Source: Asparagopsis taxiformis
Lineage: Eukaryota > Rhodophyta > Florideophyceae > Bonnemaisoniales > Bonnemaisoniaceae
Assembly: GCA_030407315.1 (NCBI GenBank)
Contig: JALQPE010001958.1
Coordinates: forward strand, 180,674-244,673
Direction: 5' to 3'
Length of the DNA: 64,000 bases
Shown: piece after piece, positions 11,706-21,563 of the stretch
How positions within the stretch are numbered: position 1 is the stretch's first letter
Layout: each line of letters begins with the position of its first letter
The notes under the pieces: model-generated
Database searches by the model: none
What the model was told of the DNA's origin: nothing
The model's input: the letters and a program-made list of their open reading frames with translations, nothing else
Program-made: the position numbers and the translations under genes

Positions 11706-11913
11706 CACGACCAAGTTGAAATGGACGCCCGGTGGATGTCCAGCTCAGTTGCATTGCTGTCCAGCCCAGAAATTCTACAATTCAGGGCAGAAAAAATATT
11801 GCAAAAAACATCGATTTCAGCGGGTCGATTGTGCCGTACGGCACACCCCCATCTCAAAAACATGTTCACATGTGCATGTTTTTGAGAATAGCCCAAATTT
11901 TAATTCAAATCAG
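11706..11913 (-). repeat. Internal repeat unit RU, inverted, upstream of coiled-coil gene (copy 1)
   Basis: Complete unit in reverse orientation with CACATGTG, GTGCCGTACGGCAC and, at its left end, GGACGCCC (one change from GGACGTCC). It occupies the 659-bp spacer between the SET stop and the coiled-coil start, 234 bp upstream of that ATG. Confidence 0.85.
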
Positions 11914-12147
11914 GACGTCTTCCGGACATAGGGGTGCTCGCGGCCTAGCTCGACAGCTGTAATTGTACCTCATTAAATACTGTTGATGACTGCCTACCGT
12001 ATACAATCTGGGCTGTTGGCGTATTCTCCGGTACTTGACCTGACCTGAACGTTCATCGCAGACCGTTGTGGTTACCGACACTATACAGCAATCTTTTTTG
12101 TATCTCGTGCAACTCAATCGTTCCATCGCTTCCGGGAAAGCTTCATT

Positions 12148-14432
12148 ATGCCGCCGCGTATTGCGAAGAAAGCTCCAAAGCCTCCGGGCCTCCAGAAAAC
12201 CCGGTCAGCAGCTGCTGTATCGAGTGCCCGACAATCCCGTGCGAAGAAGCGGTCTGGGCCTACCGGCAGCATTGAACCGCGGTCCGGTAGTCGCAAGACG
12301 GACCGGCGCAGAACTGGGGATCCGCAGCGAGAAAGTGAGGAAGGAGGAACGGCGCGGAGAGAGATGGGGCTTGACCGAGGCAAGCGTGCTCGCAGGGACA
12401 GTGAACATCATGATGATGACATGATAGTGGCTCAAAACATGTTGGAATTGCGGCAGAGTGCTATGGCAAAGGTAGTTCCTCCCGGGTTGGCAGATGCGGA
12501 GGTGCTGCAGACGGAGTCCCAGCCGGGGGTTCGCGAGACACTGGAGGCTGTGACCCCCACTGCGCCAACTATGCCGAGTACATCAGCCCCAGCAGGTAAT
12601 GCAGTCAGGGACCCGAGGATAGCGGCAAGGGATGTTGTTTCTGAGCAACGTTCACAGGATGCCAACTATCATCGGCGGTCAGGTGGTACTGAGGGGAGAG
12701 AGCAGCCGGAGTGCGGGCCTCGTCACAACAGACTGTCATTGGTGCCAAATATGCGCGTAACGCCCCCGCGACGTCAGGCTATTGCCGATGGAGGACATCA
12801 TAATCCCGATAGCGTGCGAGATGGGGGGACGGTGAGGGCAGAGAGGTTGCATCCGCCGGAATCCATCGATTTAATGGCGAGTCGCATCAATGCGCAGAAG
12901 AAGAAGATCGCGGAGCTGGAAAAAAAGTGTTTAGCCAGGACATAGCAAACAAGGCGCTCACCACGGAGATAGTTGCGTTGGAGGCTAAGGTGAAGACTCT
13001 GCAGGCGGAAAATGCCAGCCTTACTGCAATTGCGAGAACAGGTAGAATCAGTGATCACGGTGGCGGTAAGTCGAAAATACAGAAAGCCATTCCTGTGAAA
13101 TACCTTGGAGTTCTTAGGGCGGTTGAGGAAAACCTGACAAAGTGGTGCAAGAACGAGACTATGGAGCTGGACCCTATAGCGGAACAAACGCAGAGACGTT
13201 GGACTGGACGTACCATCGAGGTAGAGCCGGTAGAAGGGACACTTTGGAGCGAAAACGGTGTAGGATATATTGCTACCCCTCCGGGCTATATCATCAAGAA
13301 TCTGCAGTGGTATACACCTTCGTACAGAGACGAGAGTGATCTGCTGAATGACTTGGTGCGACACGTACTGCGTCAAAGTCCGTGGTGTGATGTGTTTTCC
13401 GATGAGGAGCAGCGTGTGTGCTGTCAAGAGGCTGTGGCGGGGAGCAAGGAATTGAAAGTGAAGGTGACGCAGAAACTGTCCGACGTGATGAGTGCACGGA
13501 AGCGTAATGCGAGGGACAGATTGTTCGGTTCGCTGGGGTACACGAAATTAATGTCTAGATGCACGATGCTGACGACGCGAGCTGAGATGGACGAGCGAGA
13601 GGATCAAAAGCGCGAAGCGTCTGAGAAGCTTTTGAAACGGGAAAGCAACGGTGATTTGGATATGGGGAGGTGGCGAACGGCACCGTTCTCAGAGCTGCGA
13701 TACAGCAAAGGCATGGTTCCTGACAGCTTCGAAATGGAAGTGAATGGTGATGCATGGTTTAACAACCGAGTAGCTGTGAATGTGCTGGACATCTTCAGGG
13801 GTTATTCGATACGACCAGAACAAGTAATGGACATAGAGACGAGCATACTAACGCTGGCGCGCCTGGATGCTTGGCTAGTGACTACTGTGGAGTGTTTGGA
13901 TGAACCGAAGGGGAAAGGAGGTGCACGGCAGAAGGAGTTTACAAGGCGGTACAGTCAATATGTGGGGGTAGCTTTTCAGCAATTAGTTGGTATGGTGGTG
14001 TACTGCATGTCTTGTCTCCAAGGCTCGCAAGCAAGGGAAGAAACGGACGTTGTCGAGAGCGAACAGCGGACTAGTGCACAGTCACGGCATGTGTTTGCAA
14101 GCCGTACTGTGACGAGAGAGGCTGTTGAAGTGTGGCAAAGCGGAGAGGGGTCTGGAATTGTTCATGTCGTTGATGATGTAAACCGCTGCTCATCACTTGT
14201 TCTAGTGTCCGAGGATTGGATTCAATCGCATATTACGTCAAACCTCGGTGCTGTAATGGATTGTGTGATTGCGCAAGGACTAATTGGCGCAGAACTTTTC
14301 GTCGTTGACCCATATGCTGGACACCTGAGTGCAAACCTGAATGTCGAAATCAATGCCCCACAGTATGGGGGCATGGAGCGGCGCCATGCAGCCACTGCTG
14401 ATAACGGTTTTGGCGTAATGGAGGATGGTTGA
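12148..14432 (+). pseudogene. Coiled-coil protein gene, copy 1, 1-nt deletion
   Basis: Same gene as 56040-58325. The run of eight A in copy 2 (GGAAAAAAAAGTG) has seven A here (about 12919-12925), so the frame from ATG 12148 stops at 12945 and resumes at 12927-14432. The break falls inside the coiled-coil segment. An A-run change could be a sequencing error or programmed slippage, but the intact frame in copy 2 argues for a simple deletion. It is convergent with the transposase gene, 77 bp apart. Confidence 0.8.
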
Positions 14433-14509
14433 AATTAGTGCAGTAAATGTGACGTTGACTAGAAGGCTTATCATGTAGTACATTATCAATAGAGTGCTGC
14501 GATTTAGAT

Positions 14510-17500
14510 TTATTCTTCTTCATTATCATCTGTGAACTGGTAATCAGTGTTGGTGTAGAAGCGGTTGAGATAGAAACGGTGGTCCGACCAGTGCATTTGT
14601 TTCGTAAATGGCTTGACTGGAAAGTTACTTCGTACGATGTGCACGGTGCCAGATATAGTAGATGCAGGAATGAGGTCAAACCAAGGACCACCTGCACTGT
14701 GGGATGCAGTGTCATTGCTGTCAACGGATCCGTTGTCCGGGTCCCATGTGGACCACTTTAAACAAATGCACCCAAGTGATTTTTCCACAGCGGTTTTTGG
14801 GGCAAAGCAGGTCATATACTGAACGAAAGCGAGTTCTACAGGTTGAAACAGGTTTGGAGACTGCAGGCGTACCAGTGCCAGGACGCGCCCTACCCATATG
14901 GTTCTGTAGTCATCGGCAGTTCCGGAGATGACGACAAAGGAGTACTGCGATCTCTTTGCGGGGCCGAATGATGAAGTTGCAAAGACGCGCTGCTGCTTGT
15001 GCCTCGACACGTTTGTGGGGCGAAGCATGCCACTGTGCGGGTCAAAGTCGTCGGCATCTGGGACGTACCCTCCCATGACGTAGGCGGACTTTACCACGGT
15101 GACGGAAATGTCCATGTCATGTATTGGAGGGCCTTCTGCCGTGGCGCGCAGTCTAGCGAGGGTGAGGAACGCTTGTGCAGCTGTGTCACCGAGTTGCTGG
15201 AATAGCGTTATGGTGCCAGACGGGAACGAGGAGTTGTGCAGAGGCAAAAGAGTGGCAGGATCGGGCTGTCCGTCGATATCTGCAACGAGGAGGGTTGCAT
15301 CGGGCAGCAGGGAGGCAAAGTCGTGCAGTGCAACGGTGAATCCGTCGCGAACGAGTACTGCACCGTCTGTGGGCGATATCATGCGTGCGTTTCCCAATGT
15401 GTTCGATGGGGTATGACCAGTTGGAGTGGCCAAGGAGAATTCCATGTGGCGAATAGTCTCTTCCATGGCTGTGGAGCGCCTTCGAGAGGTTTTCCTATAA
15501 CTCTGTTTGAACAGAAGATGCGAGTGTTCGTAGGGGCCTGCATCAATGTGTTCCAGGGCGCCATATCTCTGCAAGTCACCGGGAAGATGGTCTAGAAGAT
15601 GGAACTTGAAAGTTTTGAGACCTGTGGTGTGGAATGGGCCGAGGGTGGAGAGCATTGATTGTTTGAAATAGGAAATGGAGTTCTGGAGGCTTTCTAGTTC
15701 GGCGGCAGTCCAGTGCTTGATGCGACCGCGTTTCATGACCCATGCGACGAGGTCAGAGTATTGCGTGCAGATGGAAGTGAGGGGGGCTGTATCTACTTCG
15801 TCACAGCATGTGTCAATGAATGCTGCGATGAAAGGGAACACCATGTCGACATGGTGATAGTCTTTGGCTGCGAGCATGCCGCGTATGCCGTCCTCCGTGA
15901 AGAGGCCGTTCAAATTGGTGCCCTTCTCACCCTTGGAGAAGTCGACATGAAGACCGGTGATGTAGTAGTCGCGTTCGATAGCGGACAGAATGCTGTTTGA
16001 GCCGGCGAGGATGGATTTTTTCACCTTCTTGAAGGTGCGAGGTGTCCCGGAATGGGAGGCAGTGGTGGTGGTGAGGTCTGGGGAGCTGAGGCGGTGGACA
16101 ATGCACTGTTTGATGAGCTTTGAGATGCCGAGGTGGAGATTGTGCAGAGGCTCGAAGGAGAAAATGTTGTAGGGGTCTAGGGGACTGTTGGTGGGTAAAA
16201 GAGCGGTCGATTCGAGGACAGAGTGTTGTTCGAGGAGGGAGAGAGCTTCGAGCGGAGCAGTTGTATGCTCCTGAGCGCTCTCTTGGCGTGCAGAGCGTGT
16301 ATCATCGAGGGAGCGGGGCTGGTGTGGCGCGGTGGATTCAAGTTGAGTGGCGGGGATGTAGCAGCGGTGGCAGGGATGTGTGGTGGTAGTGCTGTTGCGA
16401 GTGCATGACAGCTCTTTGGCCTCTGGAAAGTCGCAGCAATAATTGGCTAGGATGGGAAAGCATTGGCGGGCAGTTGCAGTGGAGTCTGTGCAGGGGAACC
16501 CGGAAGAGAACGCGGTGGATAGGGACGAAAACACTTTTTCGAGTGCTTTATGAAGAATATCAATTTTGCGAGCGCGACTAGCAGAACTAGAGGTTGTCGG
16601 CATTTCATCACCGAACAAGGCGTTGGACGAAGGGTTAACAATGTACGGAAGATACCCGACGATGGTGAGGCCGGTACGGATGCAGTGGCGACGGAGGGGG
16701 GCGGAGAAGTTGAGCAGTGTGACGTGTATGGGGTATGCGACGATTGCGGAGCTCTTGAGGCTTGTGCTGCTCTTGTCGGAGTACACTTGGAGGAGGCCGG
16801 CAAAGGAGGAAGGTGTGGGATCAGTTTCCTCTGCCCATACGACCTGTGGATCTTCCGAGAGCTGCACGCGCTGTCTAGTAACCTGGTGCAGCGTTTTCGC
16901 GAATTCTGTGTGTAGGGGATGAGAAAATATTGCGGTGCCGTCTGGGGCGGTCTGTGGGGAGGGGTGGAAGAGAGTATTTTGGTCGTTAGCCAGTGCTAAC
17001 TGCCTGCGGAGCATGTCGACTGGGTCGCGGAGGTACAGCTGTGCCGAGTACTTACCAGTTTTGTCTGGAATGATGTGGCTCTTGTAACCTTCGGTGCGGA
17101 AATGTGTTTCGACCATGGAAGCGGTAACGTGGCGACATTCTTCTACGGTGCGAACGGCGCTGTTGAACTTTTCTAGGGAGAATGCGGGGTCTTGTAGGAT
17201 GGTGATGACTTCGCTCACGCGGCCAGCGCCGGCCTTGTACTCGAGGGTTGTGAGACTGGCGGCGAGGGATTGCACGAGGAGGTCTGCGCGGGAGGGGGTT
17301 GAGGTTGGTGGCAGTGGAGCGTCACAGGGTGAGTCGCTGGAGGAAGCACGACCAGATTCTGGGTCTGGGGAGCTGGGTTGCGGGGAATCATGGTCGCCGT
17401 TTCGAGCAGGCTCATGGGTGACGGCAGGGACACGAGCGTTGTTGAAATGTTGGGGAGAGGGGTTGAAACGGTAGCGACACGTTCGCTCATGCAGCGCGAG

Positions 17501-17551
17501 CGCATAAGCATCTACGCAGTAGTAGAAGCACCCTTCATACTTGCATTCCAT
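14510..17551 (-). CDS. DDE transposase, Plavaka/KDZ/CACTA-like, 1013 aa (copy 1)
   Basis: An open 1013-codon frame essentially identical to copy 2 (58403-61444). The N-terminus has a CCHC-type finger: Cys3, Cys8, His21, Cys25. A disordered Ser/Pro stretch follows to about 90. The catalytic RNase H-like fold is marked by YSDKSSTSLKSS then YPIHVTLLNFSAPLRRH (Asp258), CDFPEAKEL (Asp374) and PCHRC (394-398), DPYNIFSFEPLHNLHLGISK (459-478), and AGPYEHSHLLFKQSYRKT (Glu675). The D..YP..LTL.N....R and E.sH...K..Y patterns are known from Plavaka/KDZ and distant En/Spm-like transposases. Which family is closest is inference. The stop codon overlaps an AATAAA signal. It would act in the nucleus on the CTGTG...CACAG termini. 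Confidence 0.8.
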   Translation of the reverse strand: MECKYEGCFYYCVDAYALALHERTCRYRFNPSPQHFNNARVPAVTHEPARNGDHDSPQPSSPDPESGRASSSDSPCDAPLPPTSTPSRADLLVQSLAASLTTLEYKAGAGRVSEVITILQDPAFSLEKFNSAVRTVEECRHVTASMVETHFRTEGYKSHIIPDKTGKYSAQLYLRDPVDMLRRQLALANDQNTLFHPSPQTAPDGTAIFSHPLHTEFAKTLHQVTRQRVQLSEDPQVVWAEETDPTPSSFAGLLQVYSDKSSTSLKSSAIVAYPIHVTLLNFSAPLRRHCIRTGLTIVGYLPYIVNPSSNALFGDEMPTTSSSASRARKIDILHKALEKVFSSLSTAFSSGFPCTDSTATARQCFPILANYCCDFPEAKELSCTRNSTTTTHPCHRCYIPATQLESTAPHQPRSLDDTRSARQESAQEHTTAPLEALSLLEQHSVLESTALLPTNSPLDPYNIFSFEPLHNLHLGISKLIKQCIVHRLSSPDLTTTTASHSGTPRTFKKVKKSILAGSNSILSAIERDYYITGLHVDFSKGEKGTNLNGLFTEDGIRGMLAAKDYHHVDMVFPFIAAFIDTCCDEVDTAPLTSICTQYSDLVAWVMKRGRIKHWTAAELESLQNSISYFKQSMLSTLGPFHTTGLKTFKFHLLDHLPGDLQRYGALEHIDAGPYEHSHLLFKQSYRKTSRRRSTAMEETIRHMEFSLATPTGHTPSNTLGNARMISPTDGAVLVRDGFTVALHDFASLLPDATLLVADIDGQPDPATLLPLHNSSFPSGTITLFQQLGDTAAQAFLTLARLRATAEGPPIHDMDISVTVVKSAYVMGGYVPDADDFDPHSGMLRPTNVSRHKQQRVFATSSFGPAKRSQYSFVVISGTADDYRTIWVGRVLALVRLQSPNLFQPVELAFVQYMTCFAPKTAVEKSLGCICLKWSTWDPDNGSVDSNDTASHSAGGPWFDLIPASTISGTVHIVRSNFPVKPFTKQMHWSDHRFYLNRFYTNTDYQFTDDNEEE

Positions 17552-18151
17552 GTCGAGTTTTGACGCAAAAGGGAGGATTGCGAGCTGAACAGGGGAGACT
17601 GTGCCGTCCAGATGCGACCAATTTTATTTTTCTGGTGCTTTCGAGACTTGGAATGTAACGTGTTCGTTCGTAGTTTTGTGGGTAGTAGTTTTGTGCTCAC
17701 TCCAGCTGACATCCCAACGGTGGAATTTAACCGAGAGTTCAATCATTTCCAACTGTTACATCACATTGCGTGCTGGCAACGTGTGCATGGAAGGACGAAC
17801 GACTGCCTGGGAGATGAATTTTCAATTAATTCATTTGTAATAATAAACTTTTTTATTTCCGAACTTCGTGGAATCTGAATGTGCTTTACAGCGGATATGC
17901 CACGGATCATGTAAGGAAAGCAAATGGATTCTCATATATATGATTATATGTTTATATTCGTTGTTCTCGATCCGGATCTCATTGTTCGGGGAATCAGAGA
18001 CCATGGCTTGGGCCATACTCAATCTCACTGCCGGCGATGATTTCGAGTATGCACAGCAAGACTTAAGCGGACGCTGAAAGCTGTCCGGTCGACGCCGCAG
18101 GCTCCACTCCGCCCTCATCACCGACTGAGATTCTTTGACCGCCTTTGCTTT

Positions 18152-18189
18152 GTACGTGTGCGAATCTTGATCAAGATTCGCGCACGTAC
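18152..18189. repeat. 38-bp near-perfect palindrome centred on TGATCA
   Basis: Begins GTACGTG, ends CACGTAC, with one mismatch pair, centred on CTTGATCAAG. Preserved in copy 2 at 62047-62083 with a 1-bp arm deletion. It could be a protein-binding site or a cruciform. Confidence 0.85.
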
Positions 18190-19260
18190 CTTCGTTCCAT
18201 CCTCTACCCTCGAGGGTATGCATTGAGGGAAGCGTGGGTTTTGAGTCTGACTATTTCCGTTGATGCGATATTTTTCATGGAAGCCTGTTGACTCATGGTG
18301 TGTATTGAGCGGAGGATGGAAGAGAGGTACGTGAAGTTTTGAAAGTATGCTGCGAGGGAAGGTTGGTTTTGAGTCTGACTGTTGTGGTTGATTCCGATGT
18401 TGTGTAGATGATGCAGGAATGTTGATGACGGAAGGTAAGTTTCATTGAGTGCCAAGATGTGCTTTGCGAAGATATGGACTGCTGACTATGATTATTATTC
18501 ATTGCAAGGTTTTTGGATCATGGTTTGTATTGTGTGTAGGATGGATGAGAGGTACATTTGCGAGTTCTCAGGGTATGTAGCGAGGGAAACGTTGGTTTTC
18601 AATCTGACTGTTGCGATTGATTCCGATGTTGCGTAGGTGATGGAGGAATAGTGATGACGGAAGGTAAGTCACATTGGGCGCCCAGACCGGTTGTGCGAAG
18701 ATGCGGAATGCTGACTACTTTTCTTGGCTACACGATTACGTGATTTATGGTTTTTATTGTGTGCAGGATGGAACAGGTAAGGTAAGTGTGCGAGTTTTGA
18801 AAGTAAGCAGCGAGGGAAGGTTGGTTTTGAGTCTGACTATTTCCGTTGATGCGATATTTTTCATTGGAAGCCTATTGAGTCATGGTGTGTATTGTGTGGA
18901 GCGAAGGTAAGTGTGCGAGTTTTGAAAGTAAGCAGCGAGGGAAGGTTGGTTTTGGGTCTGACTGTTGTGGTTGATTCCGATGTTGTGTAGATGGTGCAGG
19001 AATGTTGATGACAGAAGGTAAGTTTCACTGAGCACCAAGACTTGTTTTGCGAAGATATGGACTGCTGACTTTGATTATTCATTGCAAGGTTTTTGGATCA
19101 TGGTTTGTATTTTGTGTAGGATGGATGATTCACTCATCCTCTCGGAGAGGTAAGTAAGGGAGTTTCTAGGATATCTGTCGTGGTAAGCGTTGCTTTTGAA
19201 TCTGACTGTTGGGGTTGATGTTTTGTATGTGATGCAGGAGTGGTGAAGCAGGAACGGCAG
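18190..19260 (+). repeat. Tandem array of units with splice-site-like ends (copy 1)
   Basis: Related units alternate. They have donor-like GGTAAGT/GGTACRT (about 18327, 18435, 18552, 18664, 18782, 18905, 19018, 19150), internal TCTGACT or GCTGACT words resembling branch points, and acceptor-like TGTGTAG/GTGCAG (about 18407, 18539, 18636, 18766, 18990, 19119, 19237). The implied exons are 12-36 nt and the implied introns about 80-110 nt. It could be a satellite derived from an intron, or a real micro-exon transcript. Copy 2 has lost about one unit. Confidence 0.5.
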
Positions 19261-19590
19261 GACTGAAGGAGAGTGAAGAAGGGATGTAGGAAGATGGGGA
19301 ATGAAGCTGTGAGGTGTTTCTGGTATGTGTATATTTTCGGGCATACGATAGAAGTGAGAGTGGTTTCAAGTGGTGTAAGATTTTGCTGACCATGTTCGTG
19401 TTTGATGTCTTGATGATTTAATGGGCTGGGGTGGTGTCGAGGAAAGCGGGGATGGAATTGGGAAGGAGCGGATTTTTGTAATCTAGGTCGTGAGGGTTCT
19501 TGAAGTATGTGCGGATGGTGGTGCATGGCGTTCGGATGGTAGGGAGAACGCGATAGTGAGGGAGATGGGTGATCGACGATATGCTGACAG

Positions 19591-19725
19591 GTATTTTGTA
19601 TTCTGGCTGGATACGTATTTCGTATTCTGGCTGGATACATATTCCGTATTCTGGCTGGATACGTATTTCCTATTCTAACCGGGTATTTATTTCCTATTCT
19701 GACCAGATATGTATTCCCTATTCTA
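19591..19725 (+). repeat. 24-bp tandem repeat, about 5-6 units
   Basis: Units of GTATTCTGGCTGGATACGTA type. The first three are nearly identical, then diverging. Same number in copy 2 (63342-63478). Confidence 0.85.
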
Positions 19726-19849
19726 GAGAGACGTATTGTATACGAGCAGTTTCCTAAATGAGAGAATAAAATACGGTCCGATATGGGCACTGAATTTACC
19801 ATCCGCTGTAATTTCTTCCCTCCCGGTTTTCGCTGATATATTGTATACT

Positions 19850-19978
19850 GGATGTCGGGTCCTAGTATTCCGCCATATGTACTAGAGAAAGTGGATGTCG
19901 GGTCCTAGTATTCCGCCATATGTACTAGAGAAAGTGGATGTCGGGTCCTAGTATTCCGCCATATGTACTAGAGAAAGT
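19850..19978 (+). repeat. 43-bp subterminal tandem repeat, 3 units (copy 1)
   Basis: Three identical units beginning GGATGTCGGGTCCTAG and ending TACTAGAGAAAGT at 19850, 19893 and 19936. Copy 2 has two units. CTAGTA...TACTAG words also occur in the left subterminal region, so these are likely transposase-binding repeats. Confidence 0.9.
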
Positions 19979-20025
19979 GGACGTCCGCATCCAAAAAATT
20001 TTTATTTTTTTTGGACGCGGACGTT
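19979..20025. repeat. Subterminal hairpin with GGACGTCC / GGACGCGGACGT arms
   Basis: GGACGTCCGCATCC followed by an A/T spacer and then GGACGCGGACGTTC gives an imperfect stem with about 14-bp GC arms plus A/T pairing. It is next to the terminal inverted repeat, which carries the same motif. Confidence 0.8.
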
Positions 20026-20062
20026 CATTTGTTCTAGTAAATCTCGGGGCCGACTAGGACCC

Positions 20063-20106
20063 GTACTAGAGAGACTGGACGTCCGCGTCCACTTCCGAAA
20101 ACACAG
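20063..20106. repeat. Right terminal inverted repeat of transposon copy 1
   Basis: 44 bp from GTACTAGAGAGAC through GGACGTCCGCGTCCA to CACAG. Its reverse complement matches the left terminus of copy 2 (43525-43568) with few mismatches. The following bases ACGA would be the target duplication, but the left flank is outside the window. Confidence 0.85.
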
Positions 20107-21254
20107 ACGATTACGGCGTGGAGCCTGACAGGTATTCCGACGGTCACCCCGACTCTTACAAATATCAGCCTGTTGGCGAGGCATTTGTGCCGCGTCCGTG
20201 GTGGACGGCCGCCGAGGCGGGAGGCCCAGCTGGGCGTTCGCCTTACGCAGGACGGAGCTTCGCTCCTGTTGCTTCCTTACCACCCAGTGGTGCTGATGAC
20301 TTGTACGAAAGTCAGGTCCCTATGACCGTCGCGCCTACCGCGCCAACCCCTCAGCCTACAGCTGCCCCTTCGTCCCAAGTGGGTCCCGCCATGGAGGCGC
20401 TTCTGACATCCGACCAAGGCTCTGAGCCATCCGTGAACGGTGATGATGTAGTCACGCGTCAGCCTCCTGCTGTTGATATCCTACGTGGGGAATTGTCGAG
20501 TCGCGAATTGCTGTCGATTCCGCATGTGCGGCGGTTGGCCGATGATCTCGGGGATGGTACGGTGGCTTCCATTTTTGCCTCTGCCAATGGGCGTTACATC
20601 GTAAGATCCGCGTTGGATGGACTCGCATTGTCGTGCATCACGTTAGCTGCTCGCTATAAACAAGGACGCGAACAGCGTAACATCGCCCGAGAGCGTCGCC
20701 GCACAGCGGATAGGGAGGTTGAGGCCGCACGCCTGGAGGCAGCAGAATTGCGAACCCGGGTTGGGGAATTAGAAGGTGAGTTGGAGGACGCCAGGCGTCT
20801 ACTGCAGCAAGCAGTTATTCCCGAAGAGGGTGGCGAGGAGGCAGTTCAGCCTGGTTACTCGCGTCGTCGCGCTCGGTCTCCCGATGAGGGTCTTCCCGAA
20901 CGCAACGTGCGTACTCGTCTTCATTCCCCCGTGGGTGCTGCGGATGCTAGTAATCCTTTACTTGCGCGTCTTGATGCCCGGTTAGGGTCGCCTGAGTCGC
21001 CAGATGTTTCTCCGCCTCCCGCGTCCATCCCAGCAGTTGGGTTATCCGCCTCTGCGGTTGCGTCTTCGCATGGCCCTGTGCCTGCCCGTCGTCGGGGTTC
21101 TAGTGCAGTTCCGCAACGCGGTTTGCGTCGTAATCCTACCTTCGCAAGGGTTGCACCTCGCCATCCTCGTCCTTCGACGAATGTACGCGCTCCTGCCCCT
21201 ACGGCACCGTCTGCCTCTCATCGGCCTCGGCCTTCTAGCCATTATCGTCGCTAA
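20107..21254 (+). pseudogene. Coiled-coil ORF truncated at its 5' end by transposon copy 1
   Basis: The frame is open from the transposon junction (reading DDYGVEPDRYS) to the TAA at 21252-21254. Its only nearby start is GTG at 20118, so the true N-terminus was probably displaced by the insertion. It is about 380 residues, with a Pro/Ala/Ser-rich N-terminal part, a small folded-looking region (LSSRELLSIPHVRRLADDLG), a strong heptad coiled coil rich in Glu/Arg at about 195-235, and an Arg/Pro-rich tail. I do not recognise it. It may be a gag-like or accessory ORF of a retroelement or a host gene. It is convergent with G1 pol, 309 bp away. Confidence 0.5.
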
Positions 21255-21563
21255 GGACTGGCAATTGCCTTTGGGAGAATAACCTCTAACGGTAGTTTGA
21301 ACACGCTTTTGCGTTGCGTCATTGTTCATCAGGTAGTCCTGAGGCACCTCTGAGGTACATTAAAGATGCATCATCACGCTGACGTGCGGATTTGTTTGTT
21401 GAAACCCTTTTTTGGTCAATTTTTTTTTATTTCCTGAAATCTAAATTTCCACAGTGGCTCCGGTTGGTGGTGATAAAGTGCGCCCTTTTTGGCTTGACCC
21501 TCCGAGGTTTGGTAGCTCCACCCAGTGGGTACCTTGTTAGGTTCTTATCCCTGTGGGGTTACT
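21255..21563. other. Non-coding spacer, possible start of G1 3' LTR
   Basis: On the minus strand it follows the G1 pol stop, and contains GAGAGGGAAGAAG just before the stop and a GGAAATAAAAAA stretch. No copy of it is visible on the 5' side of G1, so an LTR cannot be assigned. Confidence 0.3.

Larger units (their letters stand above)
1..20106. mobile_element. Giant DNA transposon, copy 1 (left end outside window)
   Basis: This segment matches the complete copy at 43525-63812 gene for gene and in the spacers, with few differences by eye. Base 1 corresponds to about 44306 of copy 2, so roughly 0.8 kb of the left end lies outside the window. The right end is the inverted terminal repeat finishing CACAG at 20106, followed by ACGATTACGG. 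Gene order is ParB/dioxygenase (-), methyltransferase-SET (+), coiled-coil (+), transposase (-). Three of the four large genes carry frameshifts here, so this copy is more decayed than copy 2. The transposase reading frame is open. Confidence 0.9.
17552..20106. other. Right arm of transposon copy 1, non-coding with repeat arrays
   Basis: About 2.55 kb between the transposase start and the right end, with no long conserved frame. It contains a 38-bp palindrome, an array of splice-site-like units, a 24-bp tandem array, a 43-bp tandem array, a hairpin and the inverted terminal repeat, each listed separately. A minus-strand open frame (19134-19802) is low-complexity and not kept in copy 2. Confidence 0.7.

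Noticed and set aside
19134..19802. 222-codon minus-strand frame over the 24-bp tandem repeats
   Set aside because: Repetitive low-complexity peptide, broken by indels in copy 2.
19850..19978. Regular direct repeats considered as a CRISPR array
   Set aside because: Units are head-to-tail 43-bp repeats without unique spacers, in a eukaryotic transposon end.
21349..21360. Similarity of CCTCTGAGGTACA to the TACA edge at 30413 as an LTR end of G1
   Set aside because: Match is limited to about 13 bases and the sequence beyond does not match.
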